Assembly: GCA_963827155.1 (NCBI GenBank)
Contig: CAWGZV010000002.1
Span: forward strand, 1,860,001 to 1,924,000
Direction of reading: 5' to 3'
DNA from: UTCFX2 sp963827155
GTDB lineage: Bacteria > Chloroflexota > Anaerolineae > Anaerolineales > UBA4823
Length of the DNA stretch: 64,000 bases
The notes beneath the pieces are model-generated. The model was not told where the DNA came from and searched no databases. It worked only from the letters and a program-made list of their open reading frames with translations. Both the position numbers and the translations under genes were made by a program. Shown one piece after another: positions 48,850-56,114 of the stretch (position 1 is the first letter of the stretch; every line of letters begins with the position of its first letter).

Positions 48850-49107
48850 TTATCCCTGGCGGTTCTTGCGACCCTTCCGCCATCCTCGCCCCTTTCGACC
48901 TTCTTCTTCACCTTCTTCAGAGGACTCTCCTCTCGGAAGATAAACGAGTTCAGCGCTTATGGATGCAGCCATTGTCTCTAACTCAACCTTCCGAAGATGC
49001 GGAGCCAGGACTTGCAGATCCGAGCCTTCAACAGCAACCACAGCAAAACGCGGCATTCCTGCCCCCTTCCCGACGTGCCTCCGCTCACGAATAAAAATCT
49101 TACTCAT
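48850..49107 (-). CDS. Small hypothetical protein upstream of the DUF134 gene
   Basis: 85 residues with an AAGGAGGTAAG site before ATG 49107. The first 58 residues (SKIFIRERRHVGKGAGMPRFAVVAVEGSDLQVLAPHLRKVELETMAAS) form a compact alpha/beta unit; the tail is alternately acidic and basic (EEGEEEGRKGRGWRKGRKNRQG). No family recognised with confidence; such Gly/Arg/Lys tails are common beside DUF134/NifX-like genes. Likely co-regulated with DUF134 under the palindrome at 49125-49138. Confidence 0.7.
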   Translation of the reverse strand: MSKIFIRERRHVGKGAGMPRFAVVAVEGSDLQVLAPHLRKVELETMAASISAELVYLPRGESSEEGEEEGRKGRGWRKGRKNRQG

Positions 49108-49124
49108 TCTTACCTCCTTAATAT

Positions 49125-49138
49125 TGGGTATATACCCA
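49125..49138. promoter_or_regulatory. Palindromic operator candidate TGGGTATATACCCA
   Basis: Perfect 14-base palindrome in the 67-base divergent region between the small DUF134-linked unit (minus) and the TiaS-like gene (plus). It sits upstream of both ribosome sites where a repressor could block both promoters. The DUF134 HTH protein or the GntR-type regulator is the obvious candidate ligand. Confidence 0.55.
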
Positions 49139-49174
49139 TAATGATTTTACCATATCTTAAATAAGGTGTCAAAG

Positions 49175-49867
49175 ATGATAATTTATATCGGCATAGATGA
49201 TACGGATACAATCGAATCCCGGGGTACTGGTCGGCTTGCGCGAGAAATCGCAGCAGAGCTCGAAAAGAACCGCCGTATTCTTGGAGTTACGCGCCACCAG
49301 CTCCTTGTTGATCCCCGCATTCCTTACACTTCCCATAATTCCAGTGCAGCAATCGTCCTGATTGAGAATAATCATAATGGACTCCAAGACTTGTTTGAAC
49401 AGATTCGAGCCCGGATGTTGGCAGATTTTCAGATTGGTAGCGATCCTGGGCTCTGCCTCGCGGAAGAGACCTTCGCGATTCAGGTTTCCAGTTTTGGAAA
49501 GCTTGCCCAACACGAGCTTGTCTCTCAATCGCAGGCCCGATTATTAGCCAGTGAAAATCGGATTTTTCTCGAAGGTTTGGGAGGAACTGAAGATGGGATT
49601 ATCGGAGCCCTTGCTGCGGTTGGATTGGCAGCCAGCGGAGATGATGGTCGTTATCTACAATTCGGAAGGTCCCGTGAGCTCAATGGGATGATATCGATTC
49701 CGGACCTTAAGCTTAGCGGCGTCGCTGAAGTTCGCACCTTGGACGGCAGCATCATTGAGAATGGACTGGTCGAAGTTGAAAAATTGCGCCCAGCCCGCCG
49801 CAATCACCAACCAGTCTTGTTTGTTGAAAAGGAACAGGAAATTTGGAGGCCTCTGAAATTGGATTGA
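49175..49867 (+). CDS. Stand-alone TiaS-like protein
   Basis: 230 residues from ATG 49175 (AAGG eight bases upstream; GTG 49166 is also in frame). MIIYIGIDDTDTIESRGTGRLAREIAAELEK resembles the N-terminal domain of archaeal TiaS, the tRNA-Ile2 agmatinylcytidine synthetase, which contains an IGIDDTDS motif. The C-terminal zinc ribbon and OB parts of true TiaS (about 420 residues) are missing, so tRNA modification by this protein is not assured. It is placed between Mo/W genes, with the palindrome at its promoter. Function unknown. Confidence 0.65.
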   Translation: MIIYIGIDDTDTIESRGTGRLAREIAAELEKNRRILGVTRHQLLVDPRIPYTSHNSSAAIVLIENNHNGLQDLFEQIRARMLADFQIGSDPGLCLAEETFAIQVSSFGKLAQHELVSQSQARLLASENRIFLEGLGGTEDGIIGALAAVGLAASGDDGRYLQFGRSRELNGMISIPDLKLSGVAEVRTLDGSIIENGLVEVEKLRPARRNHQPVLFVEKEQEIWRPLKLD

Positions 49868-49914
49868 ATGAGCTGCCTTGTCATTCCACCTGATCATCGC
49901 TATACTACCAAATT

Positions 49915-51009
49915 ATGGTTCAGTTGCCACTTTACTTGATAATCGCCGATGATATCCGACAGGAGATAGTCTCCGGAAAGATAAAAACTGGCGAAAAGCT
50001 GCCCTCCATCCGTGAGATGAAAGAGAGATGGGATTGTACCAATGGAACTGTACAGCGCGCTTACCATCATCTCGCTGAGCAGGGTTTAGTAAATAGCCGA
50101 TCAGGTCAAGGTACGCATGTCCTCTCGAATATACCGAATTCATCCGATTTTGCTCTAAGGCGAGCAAATCTTGTCAATCGTGCCCAATCTTTCTTATTAG
50201 AGTATATGTCGGCTGGATACACTCCGGAAGAGATAGAAAGCGCCGTGCGAATTGCCTTAGACCAATGGCGAGTTATCTCCGAGACCCGACCTCAAGTCGA
50301 GGCAGACATAATTCGATGCTCAGGCAGCCACGACTTAGCGCTTGCATGGATTGCCGCCCACTTCCAAGATATTGCTCCAGGGTTTTCGCTAAAGCTAAGT
50401 ATTTCAGGAAGCTTGGGGGGACTGATCGCACTGGCCGAAGGAAATGCCGACCTGGCTGGTTGCCATCTTTGGGATCAAGAGACAGGCGAATTCAACCTTT
50501 CTTTCGTAAAACGTCTGCTGCCCGGTCGGCGGGTCTGTTTGCTCACACTGGTTTGGAGGTATCAGGGGTTAATCATTTCCCCAGGTAATCCTAAAGGTCT
50601 AACTTCGCTCGCTGACCTAATTCGTTCAGATGTTCGGTTTCTAAACCGGCAGCCCGGTTCGGGAACCAGGGTCTGGTTGGATTCTGCCTTGCACCGAGAA
50701 AAATTGAATCCCGCCCAAATCCACGGATATGAAGAAGAGCGTCGAACGCATACCGAGGTCGCCCGTGAAGTTGCTGAAGGGGGAGCCGATGTCGGCTTCG
50801 GTCTTCAAAACGCTGCGCGAGCATTTGGGCTGGATTTTATCCCGCTTCTCAGAGAGCGATACGACCTGGTTATTCCAGAAAATTATGCTAACAACCCCGC
50901 TGTTGAGCAGCTCAAAAACTGGCTGCTGACATCTGCTGCTCAAACTGCATTATTCGAGTTAGGGGGATACGATACAACCGAGACAGGATCAGTAATTTGG
51001 GTGAACTAA
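49915..51009 (+). CDS. GntR-type regulator with periplasmic-binding-like (molybdate-type) sensor domain
   Basis: 364 residues. Residues 1-75 are a GntR winged helix (LPLYLIIADDIRQEIVSGKIKTGEKLPSIREMKERWDCTNGTVQRAY). From about residue 125 a PBP_like domain (PF12727) follows, with SGSLGGLIALAEGNADLAGCHLWDQETGEFN, YQGLIISPGNPKGLTSLADL, FLNRQPGSGTRVWLDSAL and ADVGFGLQNAARAFGLDFIPL. That domain is typical of molybdate or tungstate-sensing regulators, so it likely controls this island. Its end overlaps the convergent broken fabF by 4 bases. Confidence 0.85.
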   Translation: MVQLPLYLIIADDIRQEIVSGKIKTGEKLPSIREMKERWDCTNGTVQRAYHHLAEQGLVNSRSGQGTHVLSNIPNSSDFALRRANLVNRAQSFLLEYMSAGYTPEEIESAVRIALDQWRVISETRPQVEADIIRCSGSHDLALAWIAAHFQDIAPGFSLKLSISGSLGGLIALAEGNADLAGCHLWDQETGEFNLSFVKRLLPGRRVCLLTLVWRYQGLIISPGNPKGLTSLADLIRSDVRFLNRQPGSGTRVWLDSALHREKLNPAQIHGYEEERRTHTEVAREVAEGGADVGFGLQNAARAFGLDFIPLLRERYDLVIPENYANNPAVEQLKNWLLTSAAQTALFELGGYDTTETGSVIWVN

Positions 51010-52256
51010 TTCTGCAGGCTGGTGTATGAACGAAATGCCAGCACTGCATTATGCCCTCCAAATCCGAACGCATTGCTGATTGCGACATCGATCTTTTTTT
51101 CCCGCGCTTGATTAGGTATGTAATCCAGGTCGCACAGTGGATCTGGAGTGTGATAGTGGATTGTTGGAGGAAGTATCCCTTCCTTAACAGCCTGAACACA
51201 AATAATCGCTTCTAAAGCGCAAGTTGCTCCCATCATATGTCCGGTCATTGATTTTGTCGATGATACCGGAATGTGGTACGCCAGCTCTCCAAATGCCGCT
51301 TTGATTGCCAGTGTCTCAGATAAATCATTCAGCTCTGTGCCCGTCCCATGCGCATTGATGTAGCCAACCTCCTCAAAGTTTATACCTGCCGAATTGAGTG
51401 CAGTTCGGATCGCGCGTCCGCCGCCTGCACCGTCATCTGCAGGCGCTGTGATGTGGAAAGCATCTGCACTGGCTCCGTAGCCTGCCAGCTCGGCAAGTAT
51501 TATTGCTCCGCGTTTTCGGGCATGTGTTTCGGTCTCCAGCACCAAGATCGCCGCGCCTTCCCCCATCACCAGCCCATCTCAATTCAGGTCAAATGGAGCA
51601 GGCGTATTTGAATAGTCTTGATTCCGGCGCGACAATGCCCCGACCCTGTCAAATGCCGCAATCCCGAGTTCGGATATGGTAGCTTCACTCGCGCCTGTGA
51701 TTGCGACGTCTATCCAGCCGGATTTTAACATTAACCATGCCATGCCTATCCCGTCTGCACCTGACGCGCATGCTGACGCAACAGAAAAGCTCGGACCGCG
51801 AAAACCAAAATCGATTGCAGCCAATCCAGCCGCACCATTCGCCATCAACATCGGAATCGCAAACGGATTCGCTTTGCGCGGACCGCTGTCTCAAATCGTC
51901 ATCGCCAGATCGTGAACTGTGTTTAAGCCTCCAATCGCCGACGATATCACTACCCCAATCCGTTCTGTGTTCTCCTTATTGATATCTATTCCAGAATGGG
52001 AAAGGGCTTCTTGAACCGCAATCGCAGCGAATTGCTCAAAACGATCTCTCCTTCGAATCTCACGTGGATCAAGGTGCAGTTCTGGCTTGAAGTCTTTGAC
52101 CTCACACGCAATTTGAACCAGGAGATGCGTCGCGTCAAATAGTGAGATCGGCGCAACGCCGGAATGGCCATTAATTGCGTTTTTCCAGGTTTGCTCAGTG
52201 TTGTTTCCGATCGAATTGATTGTCCCAGTACCAGTTACGACAATACGATCCTGCAT
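51006..52256 (-). pseudogene. Second 3-oxoacyl-ACP synthase II (fabF paralogue) with two in-frame TGA
   Basis: 416 codons in a single frame, the full length of a FabF. The KAS parts are all there: VVTGTGTINSIGNN, SVASACASGADGIG with the nucleophile Cys, VGYINAHGTGTELND and STKSMTGHMMGATCA with the two His, and NAFGFGGHNAVLAF at the end. Two TGA codons interrupt it: 51891-51893 (AMTI-stop-DSGPRKANPF) and 51579-51581 (PFDLN-stop-DGLVMGEG, where Arg is nearly invariant). Both fit CGA to TGA. It is the last of a minus-strand run starting at moaC. Called a pseudogene, but a consensus error is possible; the intact copy is at 617-1915. Confidence 0.75.
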
Positions 52257-52307
52257 AATGTCTCCTTAGAAATTTAGCACAAAATTAAACTTGTCTTTAT
52301 TTAGAAA

Positions 52308-53225
52308 TCAGCCCATGAACCGGTTGTCTGAAAGGATCTGCTCGATCACGATTTCTGGTTGCTCTTGATGGATGTTATGCCCGGCTCCAGGTATCATCAC
52401 AAATCGAATATCAGGCTGAATTTCTTCCAGCTCCCTGGCGCTGTCAGCGGCATAAATCCGATCATTTTCACCCCATAACACCAAGGTAGGCACATTGAGG
52501 CTGCTCAGCAATTGTTTGAGATTCTTCGATTGAGAAGCTGCGCCTAAGGAAAGATTTCTTAAAGTTGATAAATAAGCCCGACGCTGGTCATCGCTCCAAA
52601 CACGCTGGTTTACTCGGGTGAATAGGAAATCACGATCTTCTTTCGGCATTCTCCCTAAATCAACATAATAAGGTTTCAGCGTTCGATAAGCCGCATCGGG
52701 ATCTGATCGCAGTCTTGTGTAAAGCCATTCCCCGCAGCCTGGCAATAAGAATAGGAGCATCCCGAGATTTACATCCTCGGGCTTTAATATGATTGAACCA
52801 TCTAACAGTACCAGACCGGAAACCAATTCCGGTCGATATATGGATATCTCATGCACGAGGGCGGCGCCAAAAGAATGTCCGATCAAAAACGCTCGATCGA
52901 GGCTTAACTCAGCCACCAGTTCATCCAAAACTTGCAGGAAAAAGGTTTTTTTATAAGCCCTTCTGGGTTTTGAACTTCGACCAAAGCCTGGGAGATCGGG
53001 AGCAATCACCCGCCATTTTAAAGCCAACGGAGAGATCAAATACCTCCAGGTGTCCGCCTCATCACCCAGACCATGAACCATTAACATGGCTGGTTGGTCG
53101 CGGTCTCCAACATCGTAATAAAATAGTTCTACTTCAGATTTTGGAAGGTGAATTATCCGGGTAAATTGTGATAAAGCAGGCCAGGCTTGCATGGGGGAAA
53201 GGAAATCCGTTGAATCTGGCCTCAT
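52308..53225 (-). CDS. Alpha/beta hydrolase
   Basis: 305 residues. The fold motifs are VELFYYDVGDRDQPAMLMVHGLGDEADTWRYLI (oxyanion HG), the nucleophile elbow AFLIGHSFGAALVHEIS (GHSFG), LVLWGENDRIY with the acidic residue and GAGHNIHQEQP with the catalytic His. No signal peptide, so cytoplasmic. The ATG overlaps the stop of the threonine-synthase-like gene (ATGA), so the two are coupled. Substrate unknown. Confidence 0.9.
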   Translation of the reverse strand: MRPDSTDFLSPMQAWPALSQFTRIIHLPKSEVELFYYDVGDRDQPAMLMVHGLGDEADTWRYLISPLALKWRVIAPDLPGFGRSSKPRRAYKKTFFLQVLDELVAELSLDRAFLIGHSFGAALVHEISIYRPELVSGLVLLDGSIILKPEDVNLGMLLFLLPGCGEWLYTRLRSDPDAAYRTLKPYYVDLGRMPKEDRDFLFTRVNQRVWSDDQRRAYLSTLRNLSLGAASQSKNLKQLLSSLNVPTLVLWGENDRIYAADSARELEEIQPDIRFVMIPGAGHNIHQEQPEIVIEQILSDNRFMG

Positions 53226-54334
53226 GGCGATTTTAACCCAATCCCGGTTAAAATTAACACTACCGGCTCAATGACCTGATCGATAACTTGGGCGAGACCA
53301 TTCCACACGATTGCCGACGTTGGTTCTACATAGAACCCCAAATGTGCGAGGGACGCTCGTCCGGGTGGGATTTCGGATTCTTCAACCGCGACAAATTGAC
53401 CACCGCTGTCCAATACTTGATGAATAACTGCGTCACCTCGTAATGGATAACGAACTCGAACACCTTCAGCAAGGGTTTCGCCTTCTGATACCCAACCCAT
53501 CCCAGCGCTTCCATAAGTAAAAAGCGCCCATAAAGGGGCACATGCTAATGCTTGAACACCGATAATTGCTGGGAGTCTTTCAATCAGCCCGGCTTGTTTC
53601 AGAGAGGCAAATCCACGCCCGATCCCAAGCAGCAAGCCCCCCTGCCCAACTGGAAGAACGATCGTACCTGGTGAGCCTCGTAATTGTTCGAATAATTCAT
53701 ATGCCAGCGTTGCATAACCTGCCAATCCCTGCGGCATGTAGGCGTGACTTCCATATACACCTCCGGCCTCAACCGCTTCAAGAGCGAGCTCAGTCGTCCT
53801 GGCCCGAGAGCCCTCGATTCGAACGACATCTGCGCCATACGCCTCGATTTGCTGCCGTTTTGGGCCTGAAGCGTATTCTGGAATGAAAACTCTCGCTTTG
53901 ATCCCGGCAGAAGAAGCATACGCAGCGAAGGAAGCTCCGGCGTTTCCTGATAAATCTTCGACCGCTTCTTGTACCCCATGCGATCTTAGGAAGCTGGCAA
54001 GTACAGAAGTCCCACGATCCTTGTACGATCCAGTTGGATTGAGAAATTCTAGTTTGAATGCAATATCACGTCCAAAGGCTGATCCCCATATTAACGGTGT
54101 GTTTCCTTCACCAAGTGTGACCATTGGTGCGGTCTCTGGCAGCCCAAAGGCATGTCGGTAGCGCCAAATCCCAGGCTCCGAAGGATCTATCTCGGCTAAA
54201 TTAAATTTTGGGAAAACAGGGAAATCGAAATGACCAGAACAAACCGGGCATCGATAGGGAATCCCAGCCGTGGGATAAGGTCTTTGGCAGTTCGAACATA
54301 CGATTTCAGTCGCCACGGGTTGGGAAGTAGTCAC
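53222..54334 (-). CDS. thrC: Threonine synthase-like PLP enzyme
   Basis: 370 residues of fold type II PLP family. An N-terminal zinc ribbon (Cys13, Cys16, Cys29, Cys32) precedes FGLPETAPMVTLGEGNTPLIW and the PLP lysine in NPTGSYKDRGTSVLASFL; SGNAGASFAAYASSAGIKARVFIP, VGQGGLLLGIGRGF and the C-terminal LTGIGLKSP complete it. Threonine synthase is the best assignment, converting phosphohomoserine to threonine, although related beta-lyases or cysteate synthases share the pattern. Its start lies 29 bases inside the end of moaDE, so it is translated from the same message as moaC and moaDE. Confidence 0.85.
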   Translation of the reverse strand: MTTSQPVATEIVCSNCQRPYPTAGIPYRCPVCSGHFDFPVFPKFNLAEIDPSEPGIWRYRHAFGLPETAPMVTLGEGNTPLIWGSAFGRDIAFKLEFLNPTGSYKDRGTSVLASFLRSHGVQEAVEDLSGNAGASFAAYASSAGIKARVFIPEYASGPKRQQIEAYGADVVRIEGSRARTTELALEAVEAGGVYGSHAYMPQGLAGYATLAYELFEQLRGSPGTIVLPVGQGGLLLGIGRGFASLKQAGLIERLPAIIGVQALACAPLWALFTYGSAGMGWVSEGETLAEGVRVRYPLRGDAVIHQVLDSGGQFVAVEESEIPPGRASLAHLGFYVEPTSAIVWNGLAQVIDQVIEPVVLILTGIGLKSP

Positions 54335-55013
54335 CTTCTACCCACTCTTCACCATTTGATCCAATTTCCTTCTTCCATACTGGCACGATCTCTTTCAACC
54401 GGTCAATCCCGTATCGCGCCGCTTCAAACACTCCCGTATCTCGGTGGGCTGCCGTACAGGCAATTAAAACCGTTGGAGTGCGTGGGTAAAGCTTTCCAAT
54501 TCTCTGAATAATGGCGATGCCTTCTACGCTTGACCAGCGTTCCCGGATCTCCTCCACTACCTGAAGCATTTTCGCCTCTGCCATAGGAATGTATGCTTCA
54601 TATTCAAGATACAATGTCTCATGCATGGCGTCCCGCGAAGTAATTCCGCGCACCATTCCCGTAAAAATACATGCTGCTCCCGTGCTGTCAAGCGTGATTT
54701 GGGAGATTAACTCATCCAAATCGAGCTCCTCAGTCGTGATTTTAGTTATTGTCGGAGCTGAACCACTTCCTCCACTTACAGGAGGAAAGATGGCAATTTC
54801 TGCGCTTTGAACGATCAGGTCTTCATCAAACGCGTATTCTTTATTGATCGCGATTATCGAAGTGCAAATCGGCACTAATAAATTCGGGAATTTCTGAACA
54901 ATGACCTGTCGGAATTCACTGACTTTCAAGTTGTCCGGCAGCTCCATTTCCACCTGGCGCTGATTTGTATAATCACTTAAGGTGGCGAAAAACAGCACTC
55001 GCACCTTATTCAT
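54306..55013 (-). CDS. MoaD-MoaE fusion, molybdopterin synthase
   Basis: 235 residues from ATG 55013. Residues 1-82 are the MoaD ubiquitin-like subunit (VRVLFFATLSDYTNQRQVEMEL to IAIFPPVSGG), ending at Gly81-Gly82. Residues 83 onward (SGSAPTITKITTEEL) lead into MoaE: ITLDSTGAACIFTGMVRG, LYLEYEAYIPMAEAKM, HRDTGVFEAARYGIDRLKEIVPVWKKE. MoaD must present a free GG C-terminus for sulfur transfer, so the fusion should be processed after Gly82, as reported for mycobacterial MoaX. It converts precursor Z to molybdopterin with thiocarboxylate. It overlaps moaC by 8 bases. Confidence 0.9.
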   Translation of the reverse strand: MNKVRVLFFATLSDYTNQRQVEMELPDNLKVSEFRQVIVQKFPNLLVPICTSIIAINKEYAFDEDLIVQSAEIAIFPPVSGGSGSAPTITKITTEELDLDELISQITLDSTGAACIFTGMVRGITSRDAMHETLYLEYEAYIPMAEAKMLQVVEEIRERWSSVEGIAIIQRIGKLYPRTPTVLIACTAAHRDTGVFEAARYGIDRLKEIVPVWKKEIGSNGEEWVEGDYFPTRGD

Positions 55014-55485
55014 TAAATACGTCTCCACTCTTCCCACCATGCTTTTCAACCAGCCGAATGTTTTGAATGCGCATGGTCTTTTCAACCGCCTTCGCCATGT
55101 CATAGACAGTTAATGCTGCGACCGATACTCCGGTAAGCGCTTCCATCTCTACACCGGTTTTTCCGTGAGATTGCACCGTCGCACTAATCTGAATCCCAGG
55201 AAGCTGTGTGTCGAGTGTGAGCTGCACATCGATATGAGTTAAGGCAAGGGGGTGGCAAAGAGGGATCAGCTCAGAAGTTCGTTTAGCCGCCATCACACCT
55301 GCAAGCTGGGCAACTGTCATTACATCGCCCTTCTTCATCATTCCATCTCGAATTAATGCCAGGGTCTCCATTCGCATCAACACCTCGCCTTTTGCAATCG
55401 CTGTGCGAGATGTGTCTGGTTTTTGCCCGACATCAACCATGTGAGCTCGACCTGTGTCGTCAATATGAGTGAGTTTATCCATCAT
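55006..55485 (-). CDS. moaC: Cyclic pyranopterin monophosphate synthase
   Basis: 159 residues. LTHIDDTGRAHMVDVGQKPDTSRTAIAKG at the start, GVMAAKRTSELIPLCHPLALTHIDV with the active-site His/Cys, and HGKTGVEMEALTGVSVAALTVYDMAKAVEK are invariant MoaC stretches. With MoaA it makes precursor Z in molybdopterin biosynthesis. First of an overlapping minus-strand run: moaC, moaDE, threonine-synthase-like, hydrolase, fabF2. moaA is not in the window. Confidence 0.95.
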   Translation of the reverse strand: MMDKLTHIDDTGRAHMVDVGQKPDTSRTAIAKGEVLMRMETLALIRDGMMKKGDVMTVAQLAGVMAAKRTSELIPLCHPLALTHIDVQLTLDTQLPGIQISATVQSHGKTGVEMEALTGVSVAALTVYDMAKAVEKTMRIQNIRLVEKHGGKSGDVFNE

Positions 55486-56114
55486 GCCCAGAATTATACC
55501 GGATTCCTAAGTTAATTCATTCCAGAACGGGAAGAGGCATTGAGGGTTATAAGTGCTATCTTCCAAATAAAAACCATACGATCCTCGAGCAGTTGATTGC
55601 ATATTGATTCTGCTGCTGATGATAAGATCTCCTCAAGTTTCGGTTCAATTGACTGGTTTTAAATCTTATAAATTTATTTCGGTCGTAGGGGGGATTCCTG
55701 ATTTGTCGGCTTTAAATCTGGACCTATCTGAATATGTTATTACCATAATATCGAGAAAATTCTACTCATCTGTGTTTCAGAAGCCCTTTTCACAAATCAG
55801 GAGAGAAAAATACCAATGGGCAGTGATGTATTCTGCTGGAGCTTTTTCTACGGACGCGAATTATTTCGGAAAGTTGAATTTTGCAGTTGAATTTGGTGCG
55901 GTTCGCCATGGAATAGGATTTCGGACGAGTTTTTATGATTTCCATTTCGCGATCAATCTAGGACAGATAAAAAGAAAGTCTCTCTTTCAATAGCTGCCAT
56001 ATCCTTTGGAATCTCAACTCGATAGCATTGATCGATTTCTCTCCAGCGCAAGGTGGAGATTCATGACCAGAAGTCTCGCCATGATATAATTCCGCCCGTT
56101 GAATAGAAGGAAGC
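55486..56114. other. About 630 bases between moaC and ftsY, no convincing gene
   Basis: Divergent intergenic space. A 129-codon plus-strand frame (55604-55993) begins with hydrophobic residues and has no recognisable family, ribosome site or codon pattern like its neighbours; I treat it as doubtful. A TATAAT at 56085-56090 is a good -10 for ftsY, 25 bases before its ATG, and a small hairpin TCTCCA/TGGAGA lies near 56040-56060. The moaC promoter should be in the first 100 bases. Confidence 0.4.

Noticed and set aside
51006..52256. Alternative genetic code in which TGA is read as an amino acid
   Set aside because: Many genes here end in TGA with correct length, prfB is present with its TGA-dependent frameshift, and the in-frame TGA codons are limited to one gene.
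55604..55993. A 129-codon plus-strand frame between moaC and ftsY
   Set aside because: No ribosome site, no family, and a composition unlike its neighbours. It is mentioned with the intergenic region and not called as a gene.
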